Source: JBDSKH01 sp035495435 | GTDB taxonomy: Bacteria; Actinomycetota; Actinomycetes; Actinomycetales; Microbacteriaceae | Length of the DNA: 64,000 bases | NCBI GenBank assembly: GCA_035495435.1 | Contig: DATJFV010000054.1 | Span: 1-64,000 of the forward strand | Direction: 5' to 3' | Shown: piece after piece, positions 47,359 to 55,705 of the stretch | Layout: the number at the start of each line of letters is the position of its first letter | How positions within the stretch are numbered: position 1 is the stretch's first letter | Translations under genes and position numbers: made by a program | Notes under the pieces: model-generated | Databases searched by the model: none | What the model saw: the letters and a program-made list of their open reading frames with translations, nothing else | What the model was told of the DNA's origin: nothing

Positions 47359-48471
47359 TCAGTCGCCGGGCACGGAACGCTGGGCGGGGCCGATGTACTC
47401 AGACAACGGTCGGATCAGCGCGTTCGATTCGAGCTGCTCGATCACGTGCGCCGTCCATCCGGTGACCCGCGATGCGACGAAGAGCGGCGTGAAGATCTCG
47501 GTGTCGAAGCCGATCAGGTGATACGCCGGCCCGCTCGGGTAGTCGAGGTTCGGCTTGATGCCCTTCGCCGTGTCCATCGACTGTTCGAGGGCGTCGTAGA
47601 GCGCGGCGAGGTCGGGCCGATCGTATTCGGCGATGAGGGTGTCGAGCGCCTTCTTCATGGTCGGCACCCGCGAGTCGCCGTTCTTGTAGACCCGGTGGCC
47701 GAAGCCCATGATCTTGCGCTTGCCGGCGAGCGCCGCGTCGAGCCAGCCCTGCGCCTTGTCGGCTGTGCCGATCTCGTCGAAGACGTGCATCACGGCCTCG
47801 TTGGCCCCGCCGTGCAGCGGCCCCTTGAGGGCGCCGATCGCCGCGACGACCGCCGAGTAGATGTCGGACAGCGTGCTCGTCACGACGCGCGCGGTGAACG
47901 TGGAGGCGTTGAAGGAGTGCTCGGCGTACAGGATCATCGACACGTCGAACGCGCTCACGACGACCAGGTCGGGCACCTCGCCGAAGGTCATGTGCAGGAA
48001 GTTGGCGCTGTACCCGAGGTCGTCGCGCGGCTCGACCGGATCCTGCCCGTGCAGCCGGCGCTGGGTGTAGGCCACGATCGCGGGCAGCTTCGCGAACAGC
48101 CGCTTGGCCTTGTCGAGGTTCTCGTCGCGCCGCATGTCGGGCGTCTCGGGGTCGGAGGCGCCGATGACGCTCACGGCGGTGCGCACCACATCCATCGGGT
48201 GCGCGGTCAGCGGCAGCTCGTCGATGACCCGCTTGACGTGCGGGTCGAGCGAGCGGTGCGCCCGCTCGAACTGCTCGAACTGGGCCAGCTGCACCCGGCC
48301 GGGCAGCTCGCCGTACCAGAGCAGGTACGCCACCTCCTCGAACGAGCACGACTCGGCCAGTTCCTGCACCGGGTAGCCGCGGTACAGCAGCGAGTTGGTC
48401 TCGGGGTTCACCTTCGAGATCGACGTGGTGTCGACGACGACCCCGGCCAGTCCCTTCTTGATGTCGGTCAT
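47359..48471 (-). CDS. prpC: 2-Methylcitrate synthase / citrate synthase II
   Basis: A 370-residue citrate-synthase-fold enzyme that should join propionyl-CoA and oxaloacetate. Key blocks are VSAFDVSMILYAEHSFNAST, LKGPLHGGANEAVM (active-site His), and KIMGFGHRVYKNGDSRV (second His). It starts with MTDIKKGLAGVVVDTTSISKV, usual for PrpC/GltA-type enzymes of this length. The ATG overlaps the prpB stop (ATGA). The assignment as methylcitrate rather than citrate synthase rests on the prpB and prpD neighbours. Confidence 0.93.
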   Translation of the reverse strand: MTDIKKGLAGVVVDTTSISKVNPETNSLLYRGYPVQELAESCSFEEVAYLLWYGELPGRVQLAQFEQFERAHRSLDPHVKRVIDELPLTAHPMDVVRTAVSVIGASDPETPDMRRDENLDKAKRLFAKLPAIVAYTQRRLHGQDPVEPRDDLGYSANFLHMTFGEVPDLVVVSAFDVSMILYAEHSFNASTFTARVVTSTLSDIYSAVVAAIGALKGPLHGGANEAVMHVFDEIGTADKAQGWLDAALAGKRKIMGFGHRVYKNGDSRVPTMKKALDTLIAEYDRPDLAALYDALEQSMDTAKGIKPNLDYPSGPAYHLIGFDTEIFTPLFVASRVTGWTAHVIEQLESNALIRPLSEYIGPAQRSVPGD

Positions 48472-49382
48472 GCGCCGCTCCTGTTGTTCGAAAGGTCGAA
48501 GGTGTACACGCCCGCGTCGAACGACGCGTAGCCCTCATAGTCGATCAGGTCGTAGAGGTCGGCGCGAGTCTGCATCTCGGCGACGACCGGCGCAAGGGTC
48601 CCCTGGTCCGCGAGCACGTCGAGCGCGCGGCCGGCCGCCCCCATCGCCAGGCGCAGCAGCGACACCGGGTGGATGACGACGTTCACCCCGACGCCCGCGA
48701 GCTGCTCGTGGGTGAACAGCTCCGACTTCCCGAATTCGGTCATGTTGGCCAAGATCGGCACGTCGACGGCGGCGCGGATGGCGGCGAATTCCTCGAGGCT
48801 GTTCATCGCCTCGGGGAAGATGGCGTCCGCTCCCGCATCCGCCAGCGCCTTGGCGCGGTCGACGGCGGCCTGCAGCCCGTCCACCCCGCGGATGTCGGTG
48901 CGGGCCATGATCAGGAAGTCGGGGTCGCGACGGGCGGCGACGGCGGCGCGGATGCGCTTCAGCGCGGTCGTCTCGTCGACCACCTCTTTGCCGTCGAGGT
49001 GGCCGCAGCGCTTGGGGTTCACCTGGTCTTCCAGGTGCATGCCCGAGACGCCCGCGTCCTCGAGCACCTGCACGGTGCGTGCGACATTCATCGGTTCGCC
49101 GAACCCGGTGTCGGCGTCGATCAGCGTGGGCAGGTCGGTGACCCGGGCGATCTGGCCGCCGCGGGCGGCGACCTCGGTGAGGGTGGTGAGCCCGATGTCG
49201 GGCAGGCCGAGGTCGGCGCTGAGCACCGCTCCCGAGATGTAGACGCCCTCGAAGCCCTTCCGTTCGATGAGCATGGCCGAGAGCGGGTTGAACGCACCCG
49301 GCATGCGCAGCAGCTCGCCGGAGGCCAGCCGCTTCCGGAACGCAGCGCGCTTGGCCGATGCGGTCAGCGTGGAGTGCAGCAT
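48468..49382 (-). CDS. prpB: Methylisocitrate lyase
   Basis: A 304-residue ICL/PEPM-superfamily lyase that cleaves 2-methylisocitrate to pyruvate and succinate. Cys126 in NPKRCGHLDGKE is the catalytic loop, PGAFNPLSAMLIERKGFEGV the N-terminal block, and IDADTGFGEP holds metal ligands. It overlaps prpC by 4 nt and shares one base with the prpD stop (TGATG), so the three prp genes form one translationally coupled operon. Confidence 0.95.
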   Translation of the reverse strand: MLHSTLTASAKRAAFRKRLASGELLRMPGAFNPLSAMLIERKGFEGVYISGAVLSADLGLPDIGLTTLTEVAARGGQIARVTDLPTLIDADTGFGEPMNVARTVQVLEDAGVSGMHLEDQVNPKRCGHLDGKEVVDETTALKRIRAAVAARRDPDFLIMARTDIRGVDGLQAAVDRAKALADAGADAIFPEAMNSLEEFAAIRAAVDVPILANMTEFGKSELFTHEQLAGVGVNVVIHPVSLLRLAMGAAGRALDVLADQGTLAPVVAEMQTRADLYDLIDYEGYASFDAGVYTFDLSNNRSGA

Positions 49383-50947
49383 CAGAACAGTCCCTTCGGT
49401 GCAACCGGCAGCCCCGGCGCGAGCACGTTCAGCTGCCCGACCTCGTCGGCCGTCAACGACGGCAGACGCTCGGCCAGACCCAGGAAGCGCTCGATCTCGG
49501 CCGCGTCGAGGACGGGCTGCGCCAGCATCCGGAATTTGCGGACGTAGTCGGCCCGGGCGAACGGACGCCGCCCGAGCGGGTGCGCGTCGGCCACCGCGAT
49601 CTCGTCGACGATGCGCTCACCGCTGGTCAGCGTGATCTCGACGCGGCCGCCGAACGCCTTCTCGGCGAGGTCGTTCGAGTGGTAGCGCCGCGTCCACTCG
49701 GGGTCTTCGACGGTCGTGATCTTCTGCCACAGCTCGACGGTGTCGGGGCGCTGGGCGCGCTCGGGCGCGTAGGAGGTGTCGTGATCCCAGGCGCCGTCTT
49801 GCAGGGCGACGGCGAAGATGTACGGCACCGAGTGGTCGAGGGTCTCGCGGCTGGCGCGCGGGTCGTACTTCTGCGGGTCGTTCGCCCCCGAGCCGATCAC
49901 GTTGTGGGTGTGGTGACTGGTGGCCAGCACGATGCTCAGCACGTTGGCCGGGTCGCGCAGTTCGGGGTGCTCCTGGCCGAGCGCGCGCGCCAGGTCGATG
50001 AACGCCTGCGCCTGATACTCGGCCGAGTGCTCTTTGGTGTACGTGTCGAGGATGCCGCGCTTGGCCTCGCCCGCCTCCGGCAGCGGCACCTCGTACCGGC
50101 CCTCGGGCCCGTCGAGCAACCAGGCGATCACGCCGTCCTCGCCCTCCCAGATCGGGCTGGGGCTGGTCTGTCCGCGCATGGCGCGGTCGACCGCCTCGAT
50201 CGCCATCTTGCCGGCGAAGGCGGGGGCGGATGCTTTCCAGCTCGAGATCTCGCCCTTGCGCGACTGCCGGGTCGCCGTGGTGGTGTGCAGGGCCTGGCCG
50301 ATCGCCTGGTAGATGGTCTCGACCGGCAGGCCGAGCAGCGTGCCTATTCCCGCGGCCGCGCTCGGGCCGAGGTGCGCGACGTGGTCGATCTTGTGCGCGT
50401 GGAGCGAGATCGCCTTCACCAGGTCGACCTGGACCTCGTATCCGGTGGCGATGCCACGCACGAGTGCCGCGCCATCCGCGCCGACGTGCTGCGCCACGGC
50501 CAGGATCGGCGGGATGTTGTCGCCGGGGTGGGAGTACTCCGCCGCGAGGAACGTGTCGTGGTAGTCCAGCTCGCGCACCGCGACCCCGTTGGCGTACGCG
50601 GCCCACTCGGGGCTGAAGCGACCCTCGATGCCGAAGACTGTTCCTCCTCGCCGGTCGAGTAGCCCGGAGCCTCGCCGGTCGAGTGGCCCGGAGGGCGTAT
50701 CGAGACCCCCCACCGGGTGCGCCTCAGCCGCCCCCCGCGCGGCGACCACCGGTGCGCGCTTCAGGGACGCGACCGCGACCGCGGCGTTGTCGATGACCCG
50801 ATTGACGATCATCTCGGCCACCTCGGGGTCGACGGCGACCGGGTCGGCCGCGACCTCCGCGATCTTCCAGGCCAACTGCTGCTCGCGCGGCAGCTGCTCG
50901 GAGGAGGCGTACGTACGGACCGGATGCAGCTTCACCACCCCATCCAA
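49382..50947 (-). CDS. prpD: 2-Methylcitrate dehydratase (MmgE/PrpD) with a repeat-derived insert
   Basis: A 521-residue MmgE/PrpD protein dehydrating 2-methylcitrate. SPEWAAYANGVAVRELDYHD, followed by TFLAAEYSHPGDNIPPI, is the usual conserved core, and SRKGEISSWKASAPAFAGKM is another block. Between AHPV and GTVFGIEG, residues about 80-101 read GLDTPSGPLDRRGSGLLDRR, which is not expected in the family; homologues run almost directly from HP to GG-TVFG. The DNA there is the TATCGAGACC/GGTCGAGT repeat (50647-50707), kept in frame by two 24-bp units. The rest is intact, so the enzyme may be functional with a surface loop. It is the first gene of the prp operon. Confidence 0.93.
   Translation of the reverse strand: MDGVVKLHPVRTYASSEQLPREQQLAWKIAEVAADPVAVDPEVAEMIVNRVIDNAAVAVASLKRAPVVAARGAAEAHPVGGLDTPSGPLDRRGSGLLDRRGGTVFGIEGRFSPEWAAYANGVAVRELDYHDTFLAAEYSHPGDNIPPILAVAQHVGADGAALVRGIATGYEVQVDLVKAISLHAHKIDHVAHLGPSAAAGIGTLLGLPVETIYQAIGQALHTTTATRQSRKGEISSWKASAPAFAGKMAIEAVDRAMRGQTSPSPIWEGEDGVIAWLLDGPEGRYEVPLPEAGEAKRGILDTYTKEHSAEYQAQAFIDLARALGQEHPELRDPANVLSIVLATSHHTHNVIGSGANDPQKYDPRASRETLDHSVPYIFAVALQDGAWDHDTSYAPERAQRPDTVELWQKITTVEDPEWTRRYHSNDLAEKAFGGRVEITLTSGERIVDEIAVADAHPLGRRPFARADYVRKFRMLAQPVLDAAEIERFLGLAERLPSLTADEVGQLNVLAPGLPVAPKGLF
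50647..50707. repeat. GGTCGAGT/TATCGAGACC repeat element inside prpD
   Basis: Two 24-bp units beginning CTCGCCGGTCGAGT (50647-50670 and from 50671) are followed by GGCGTATCGAGACC. It is the same family as 9024-9112. Twenty-four bases equal eight codons, so unit number does not shift the prpD frame, and it adds Arg/Gly/Leu-rich residues to the protein. Confidence 0.8.
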
Positions 50948-50973
50948 TCAGGCGGGGTGCCGGCGCGGCAGGG

Positions 50974-51420
50974 TCAGCAGTCGCAGTCGGCGGTCGCGAC
51001 GGGAGTGGTCAGCCGGTCGGGAGCGATGTCGACCGACCCGAGGTCGTCGACCACGCCGAGACCTTCGCGCGCCCAGTACTCGAAGCCGCCGATCATCTCG
51101 CGCACCGTGTACCCCAGCTTCAGGAACTCGATCGCCGAGCGGGTCGCGCCGTTGCACGCAGGCCCCCAGCAGTAGACGACCACCGGCACGTCGAGCGGAA
51201 TCTCGCGAGGCGCCCGCTCCGCGATCTCGGCGCGCGGGATGTGCATCGCACCACGCGCTCTGCCCTGATGCCACGACGTGCGGCCGCGGGTGTCGACGAA
51301 CGCGAAACGCTCGCCGGCGGCGAGGGCGGCCGTGACATCCGACGGGTCGGTTTCGTACCGCAGCTTTGCGGCGAAGTAGTCGATCGCGCGGGTGTCGATG
51401 ACCGGTGCGGGGGTGCTCAT
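50974..51420 (-). CDS. Single-domain rhodanese-like protein
   Basis: 148 residues. FVDTRGRTSWHQGRARGAMH is the first half of the rhodanese fold, and the active-site loop is VVYCWGPACNGATRSA, with Cys84 as expected persulfide carrier. The C-terminus ends in ADCDC, two further Cys. It probably transfers sulfur to cyanide, thioredoxin or another acceptor. TAGCGT lies 6 nt before the ATG (leaderless type). It is divergent from an MFS gene and separated from prpD by 26 bp. Confidence 0.85.
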   Translation of the reverse strand: MSTPAPVIDTRAIDYFAAKLRYETDPSDVTAALAAGERFAFVDTRGRTSWHQGRARGAMHIPRAEIAERAPREIPLDVPVVVYCWGPACNGATRSAIEFLKLGYTVREMIGGFEYWAREGLGVVDDLGSVDIAPDRLTTPVATADCDC

Positions 51421-51426
51421 GCCGCG

Positions 51427-51432
51427 ACGCTA
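51427..51432 (-). promoter_or_regulatory. -10 box TAGCGT of the rhodanese gene
   Basis: TAGCGT on the minus strand, 6 nt before the ATG at 51418-51420. Confidence 0.45.
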
Positions 51433-51496
51433 GCCATCGGCGGGGCGCCGTCGCCATGCCGCGACCGCCACGCGGCAGCGGATTGCCGCCAACCCG

Positions 51497-51502
51497 TACG
51501 CT
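51497..51502 (+). promoter_or_regulatory. -10 box TACGCT of the MFS gene
   Basis: TACGCT ends 9 nt before the GTG at 51512, giving a leaderless or very short-leader transcript. Confidence 0.4.
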
Positions 51503-51511
51503 GATCACGAC

Positions 51512-52864
51512 GTGACCGACCCCGCCCCTTCCGACGACTCGCCGGCCGCGAAGCGGCGCCGGCTCGTGGACCTGACGCCCCTGCGCGCCTCGCCCGCGTT
51601 CGCGCGCCTCTACGTCGGCAACTCGATCTCGGGGATCGGCGCCCAGTTGACCGTGGTCGCGGTAGGGCTGCAGGTGTACGACCTCACCCACTCGACCCTC
51701 GCCGTCGGCCTGGTCGGCGGCATCGCCCTCGCGCCGATGATCGTCGCCGGCCTCTGGGGCGGGATGCTGGCCGACTCGTTCGACCGGCGCACGGTCGCGA
51801 TCGGCAGCGCCGTGGTCGGCTGGCTCACCACGCTCGGCCTCATCGCCCTGTCGATCGTGGACGCCGGGCTCGACACCGGTGGGATCCCGGTGTGGCCGCT
51901 GTACGTGCTGACGACCGTGAACGCGGTCGCGTCCACCATCAGCTCCAGCACCCGGGGTGCCATCGCCCCGCGGCTGCTGCCGACCCACCTCATCGCACCC
52001 GCGAGCGCGATGAACGGCATCGCCTTCGGGGTGCAGCTGACCATCGGCCCGGCGCTGGCGGGGGTGCTCGTCGCCGGTGTCGGGTTCGCCGCGACCTACG
52101 CCGTCGACGCCATCCTCTTCACGACGGCCTTTGTCGGCCTGTTCACCCTGCCGCGGATGCCGGCGGCGCACGGGGCGGCGCGCCCCGGCTGGCGGTCGCT
52201 TCGGGAGGGCCTGGCCTACCTCCGGCGAGCGCCCAACATCCGGGCGGGCTTCCTCGTCGACCTGTTCGCCATGAGTTTCGGGCGGCCGCAGGCGCTGCTG
52301 CCCGCCGTCGGTGCTCTCGTGATCGGAGGCGGTCCGATCACCGTGGGCATCCTCACCGCGGGGGGCGCCATCGGCACGTTCCTGACCGGGCTGTTCAGCG
52401 GACCGGTGGGCCACGTGCGCTGGCAGGGCCGGGCGATCGCGGGCAGCGTGATGGTCTACGGCGGATTCGTGGCGTTGTTCGGCGTCGTGGTGCTCGTCAT
52501 GCAGACCGGCCGGTTCGCGGCCGTGGGCGAGGACTTCGCCGGCGTCAACCTGCCGGCGCTGATCGTTGCCTCGATCGCCATGGCGGGCCTGGGTGCAGCC
52601 GATGAGGTGAGCGCCATCTTCCGCTCCACGATGATGATGGTCGCCGCTCCCGACCAGATGCGCGGGCGGCTGCAGGGCATCTTCACGGTCGTGGTCCTCG
52701 GCGGACCTCGGATCGGCGACCTCTACATGGGGATCCTGGCGACCGCCGCAGCGCTCTGGTTCCCGCCGCTGCTCGGTGGCCTGATCATCATCGTCGGTGC
52801 GGGGGTCATCGGGCGCCTGCGCACCGGGCTGCGCACCTACGACGCGCTGAACCCGACGCCCTGA
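51512..52864 (+). CDS. MFS transporter (EntS/MFS-3-like exporter)
   Basis: 450 residues and about 12 membrane helices. RASPAFARLYVGNSISGIGA and AGLWGGMLADSFDRRTVAIG, with the D-R-R loop, are the hallmark of the EntS-like MFS_3 branch, which exports siderophores and macrolides. STRGAIAPRLLPTHLIAPAS and AAPDQMRGRLQGIF are further family blocks. No siderophore genes are near, so the substrate is open. The start is GTG 51512. Confidence 0.87.
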   Translation: MTDPAPSDDSPAAKRRRLVDLTPLRASPAFARLYVGNSISGIGAQLTVVAVGLQVYDLTHSTLAVGLVGGIALAPMIVAGLWGGMLADSFDRRTVAIGSAVVGWLTTLGLIALSIVDAGLDTGGIPVWPLYVLTTVNAVASTISSSTRGAIAPRLLPTHLIAPASAMNGIAFGVQLTIGPALAGVLVAGVGFAATYAVDAILFTTAFVGLFTLPRMPAAHGAARPGWRSLREGLAYLRRAPNIRAGFLVDLFAMSFGRPQALLPAVGALVIGGGPITVGILTAGGAIGTFLTGLFSGPVGHVRWQGRAIAGSVMVYGGFVALFGVVVLVMQTGRFAAVGEDFAGVNLPALIVASIAMAGLGAADEVSAIFRSTMMMVAAPDQMRGRLQGIFTVVVLGGPRIGDLYMGILATAAALWFPPLLGGLIIIVGAGVIGRLRTGLRTYDALNPTP

Positions 52865-52893
52865 ACCCCAAGCCTCGGCACGGGCGTGCGACG

Positions 52894-52899
52894 TAGGCT
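52894..52899 (+). promoter_or_regulatory. -10 box TAGGCT of the molybdopterin oxidoreductase gene
   Basis: TAGGCT ends 6 nt before ATG 52906 (leaderless type). Confidence 0.45.
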
Positions 52900-52905
52900 G
52901 CGCGT

Positions 52906-54417
52906 ATGAGCGCGCGCCGCTGGCCCCTCCCCGCTGTGGCGGGTGTCGCCGCGGTCGCCTTCGGTCTCGGGGCCGCCGAGCTGGTCGCCGCCCTGCTCGC
53001 TCCGCGCGCCAGCCCGTTGTTCGTCGTCGGATCGCTGGTGATCGACCTCGCTCCGCCCTGGGCGAAGCAGACCATGATCGCGCTGTTCGGCACCGGCGAC
53101 AAGGCGGCGCTGCTGACTCTGATGGTGCTCGTCCTCATCCTGATCGCGGCCGGCGTCGGCGTCCTGCAGGAGCGGCGGCCGCCCCTGGGGCGCATCGTGA
53201 TCGGTGTCGGCGCGATCGTCGGCGTCGGGGCGGCGATCACCCGCTCCGGGGCGTCCGTCCTGGATGCCGTTCCGAGCGCGGCGGCCGCGATCGCGGCGGC
53301 ACTGGCTCTGGGTTTCCTGCTGCGCAAGAAGCCCGAGGCCGAACCCGGCGCGAACGACCCCAGCCGCCGGGCTTTCCTCGGCTGGGCCGCGGGCGCCACC
53401 GCGCTCGGAGTGCTGAGCTCGGGGGCGGGGTTCCTGCTCGAGGCGGGCTCCCGCGCCGCGACCGCGGTGCGGGACGCGTTCACCCTCCCCAAACCCGCCG
53501 TGGCCGCCGCGCCGGTTCCCGCGGGAGCCGAGCTCGGCATCCCGAACCTCGCGCCGGTCGTCACACCCAACGCCGCCTTCTACCGGATCGACACCGCGCT
53601 GCAAGTGCCGAACATCAACCCGGACGACTGGAGCCTGAGGATCACCGGGATGGTCGAGAACGAGGTGGTGCTCAGCTGGGCGGAGCTGATCGCGCTGCCG
53701 CTCGAAGAGAGCTACACGACGCTGATGTGCGTCTCGAACGAGGTCGGCGGCTCGCTGATCGGCAACGCCCGCTGGCTGGGCTACCCCCTGCGGCTCCTGC
53801 TGGAACGGGCGAAGCCGTCGGCCGACGCCGACATGGTGCTGTCGCGCAGCATCGACGGCTTCACCGCCAGCACGCCCCTGGAGGTGCTGCAGGAGGCGGA
53901 TCGCAACGCCATCCTGGCCATCGGGATGAACGGGGAACCCCTTCCGGCGGAGCACGGCTTCCCGGTGCGGATGGTGGTCCCGGGTTTGTACGGCTACGTC
54001 TCGGCGACGAAGTGGGTCGTCGAGCTCGAGGTGACCCGGTTCGACCGCGCCCGCGCCTACTGGACGGACCGGGGCTGGAGCGCCAGGGGGCCGGTCAAGA
54101 TCGAGTCGCGCGTCGACGTCGTGCGCGGGGGTGCCGGGGCGATGACGGTCGCAGGTGTGGCGTGGTTCCAGCACACCGGGGTCGCGGGCGTCGAGGTGTC
54201 GGTCGACGGCGGACCCTGGCAGCGGGCGACCCTGGCGCAGGCGATCTCGGCCGACACCTGGGTGCAGTGGAAGTTCGACTTCGCGCCGCAGGCCGGCGAC
54301 CACGAGCTGCGGGTCCGGGCACGGGGCGCCGACGGAAGCGTGCAGACCGGGCAGGTCGCCGACGTCGTGCCGGATGGCGCGACCGGGTATCACACGGTGA
54401 CGGTCACCGCCGCCTGA
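52906..54417 (+). CDS. Membrane-anchored sulfite oxidase-family molybdopterin oxidoreductase
   Basis: 503 residues. The first 140 contain four membrane segments, followed by a charged loop and a twin-arginine-like start RRAFLGWAAGATALG (Arg154-Arg155) leading a fifth hydrophobic segment. The catalytic domain (about 215-390) is an oxidoreductase molybdopterin-binding fold; Cys275 in TTLMCVSNEVGG is the expected molybdenum ligand. A C-terminal Mo-co dimerisation-like domain covers about 395-500. The catalytic part should face outside. Actual substrate (sulfite, methionine sulfoxide or other) and electron acceptor are unknown. No heme domain is present. Confidence 0.85.
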   Translation: MSARRWPLPAVAGVAAVAFGLGAAELVAALLAPRASPLFVVGSLVIDLAPPWAKQTMIALFGTGDKAALLTLMVLVLILIAAGVGVLQERRPPLGRIVIGVGAIVGVGAAITRSGASVLDAVPSAAAAIAAALALGFLLRKKPEAEPGANDPSRRAFLGWAAGATALGVLSSGAGFLLEAGSRAATAVRDAFTLPKPAVAAAPVPAGAELGIPNLAPVVTPNAAFYRIDTALQVPNINPDDWSLRITGMVENEVVLSWAELIALPLEESYTTLMCVSNEVGGSLIGNARWLGYPLRLLLERAKPSADADMVLSRSIDGFTASTPLEVLQEADRNAILAIGMNGEPLPAEHGFPVRMVVPGLYGYVSATKWVVELEVTRFDRARAYWTDRGWSARGPVKIESRVDVVRGGAGAMTVAGVAWFQHTGVAGVEVSVDGGPWQRATLAQAISADTWVQWKFDFAPQAGDHELRVRARGADGSVQTGQVADVVPDGATGYHTVTVTAA

Positions 54418-54418
54418 C

Positions 54419-55057
54419 TCAGCTGTGCTCGCCGCCGGCCACGAGCAGCACCCCGCCGAGACCGATCATCATCCCGCCGCCGACGGCGCCGAGCCGCTCC
54501 ACGCGCTTCGGCGATTTCGCGAACCAGTTGCGGGCCGTCCCCGCCAGCAGGGCCCAGGTGCCGTCCATGATGAGCGCCATCCCGAAGAACACGAGCCCGA
54601 GCTCGGCCAGCTGCAGCGGGATGGACCCCGCGTCGTGTGCGACGAACTGGGGCAGAACCGCGACGAAGAATGCGATCGTCTTGGGGTTGGTGATGCCGAC
54701 GACGAACCCTTCGAGCAGCAGACGGAACGTCGATCGCGGCGCGGTCGACGTATCCGGGACCGCACGCGCCGCCCGGTGACGGATCGCCTGGATGCCGAGG
54801 AACACCAGGTAGAGGGCTCCGACGATCTTGACGATCGTGAAGATCACCACCGATTCCGACACGAGCGCCCCGACACCGAGGGCGACCGCGGCAATGGCGG
54901 GCAGCATCCCGAGCGCGTTGCCGAGCACGCTCAGCAGACCCCCGCGCCTGCCCAGCGAGATCGACCGGCCCAGCACGAACAGCACGCTGGGGCCCGGGAT
55001 CATGATCAGCACCGCCGACGCGACAACGAAGGCGAGCAGATTCGGCCACGGCACCAT
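54419..55057 (-). CDS. LysE/RhtB-family exporter
   Basis: A 212-residue membrane protein with about six helices. LIMIPGPSVLFVLGRSISLG near the N-terminus and LEGFVVGITNPKTIAFFVAV in the middle are the typical LysE-family blocks. It probably exports amino acids or similar metabolites. TAGCCT lies 7 nt before the ATG. It is convergent with the molybdopterin oxidoreductase gene, with stops 1 bp apart. Confidence 0.9.
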   Translation of the reverse strand: MVPWPNLLAFVVASAVLIMIPGPSVLFVLGRSISLGRRGGLLSVLGNALGMLPAIAAVALGVGALVSESVVIFTIVKIVGALYLVFLGIQAIRHRAARAVPDTSTAPRSTFRLLLEGFVVGITNPKTIAFFVAVLPQFVAHDAGSIPLQLAELGLVFFGMALIMDGTWALLAGTARNWFAKSPKRVERLGAVGGGMMIGLGGVLLVAGGEHS

Positions 55058-55064
55058 GGCCGAC

Positions 55065-55070
55065 AGGCTA
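55065..55070 (-). promoter_or_regulatory. -10 box TAGCCT of the LysE gene
   Basis: TAGCCT on the minus strand, 7 nt before the ATG at 55055-55057. It falls in the 33-bp gap between LysE and the DUF3892 gene. Confidence 0.45.
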
Positions 55071-55090
55071 GCGGGTGGCGAAAGGTCGGG

Positions 55091-55360
55091 TCAGTACCTC
55101 GGCAGTGCGAGCAGTTCGTCGGTCCAGAACCCCTGGGCAACGGCCTGCAGCCACGACGAACCGGTGGGCGAACGGACGACGTCGACGCGGGCCTCGCGGC
55201 CGACCACGGCGACGTTCTCGGCCTCCTCGAGCCAGCGGATCAGCTCGTCGACCGAGCTCTCGCCGGTGTTGCCCCACTCCAGGTTCTGCCATTCGACCTC
55301 GGCGATGTGCTCGTGCTCGTCGCCTCCGGTGAGGTGCACGGCGGTGATGCGGATGCCCAA
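55091..55360 (-). CDS. DUF3892-type small protein
   Basis: 89 residues. GIRITAVHLTGGDEHEHIAE begins the protein, followed by an acidic central part (SVDELIRWLEEAENVAVVG) and GFWTDELLALPRY at the end, matching DUF3892 proteins of unknown function. TTG at 55358-55360 is selected because GGGAG lies 8 nt before it; no ATG or GTG gives a sensible start, and the long frame upstream crosses the tRNA gene. Confidence 0.7.
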   Translation of the reverse strand: MGIRITAVHLTGGDEHEHIAEVEWQNLEWGNTGESSVDELIRWLEEAENVAVVGREARVDVVRSPTGSSWLQAVAQGFWTDELLALPRY

Positions 55361-55478
55361 CTTCGTTCTCCCGCGGACGGAACGGTGGAACGGCGGGTCA
55401 CCGCTCCTACCTTCGTAATGTCCGTCGGCGGGGCGAATGCGACATCCGCGGGCGATTTTCTGCCACGCAATACGCAGA

Positions 55479-55504
55479 AGAGCGGGCCCCGAAGGACCCG
55501 CTCT
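55479..55504 (-). terminator. Terminator hairpin after tRNA-Leu
   Basis: AGAGCGGGCCC (55479-55489) and GGACCCGCTCT (55494-55504) pair over 11 bp (one G-T) around a TTCG tetraloop on the minus strand, followed by TCTGCGTATT. It lies 6 bp behind the tRNA 3' end. Confidence 0.75.
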
Positions 55505-55509
55505 ACTCG

Positions 55510-55593
55510 TGCGCGAGGGGGGACTTGAACCCCCACGCCCTTGCGAGCACTGGCACCTGAAGCCAGCGCGTCTGCCAATTCCGCCACTCGCGC
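55510..55593 (-). tRNA. tRNA-Leu (anticodon CAG)
   Basis: An 84-nt type II tRNA. The acceptor GCGCGAG pairs with CTCGCGC, followed by discriminator A; CCA is not encoded. The D-arm region is TGGCGGAATTGGCAGACGCG, and the anticodon stem-loop CTGGC-TTCAGGT-GCCAG gives CAG, reading CUG. A long variable arm follows, as required for tRNA-Leu, and the T arm contains GGTTCAAGTCC. Its location beside fhaA matches the gene order of other actinobacteria. Confidence 0.95.
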
Positions 55594-55705
55594 GAGTGAC
55601 CGCTGCGCGGTCGACTAGCGACTTTATCAGATCGGACCCACCCTGGTTTCCGCAGAATGCCCGGCTAGCATCGGACGTGCACCACCGCACCGGAGAGGGA
55701 GTTCG

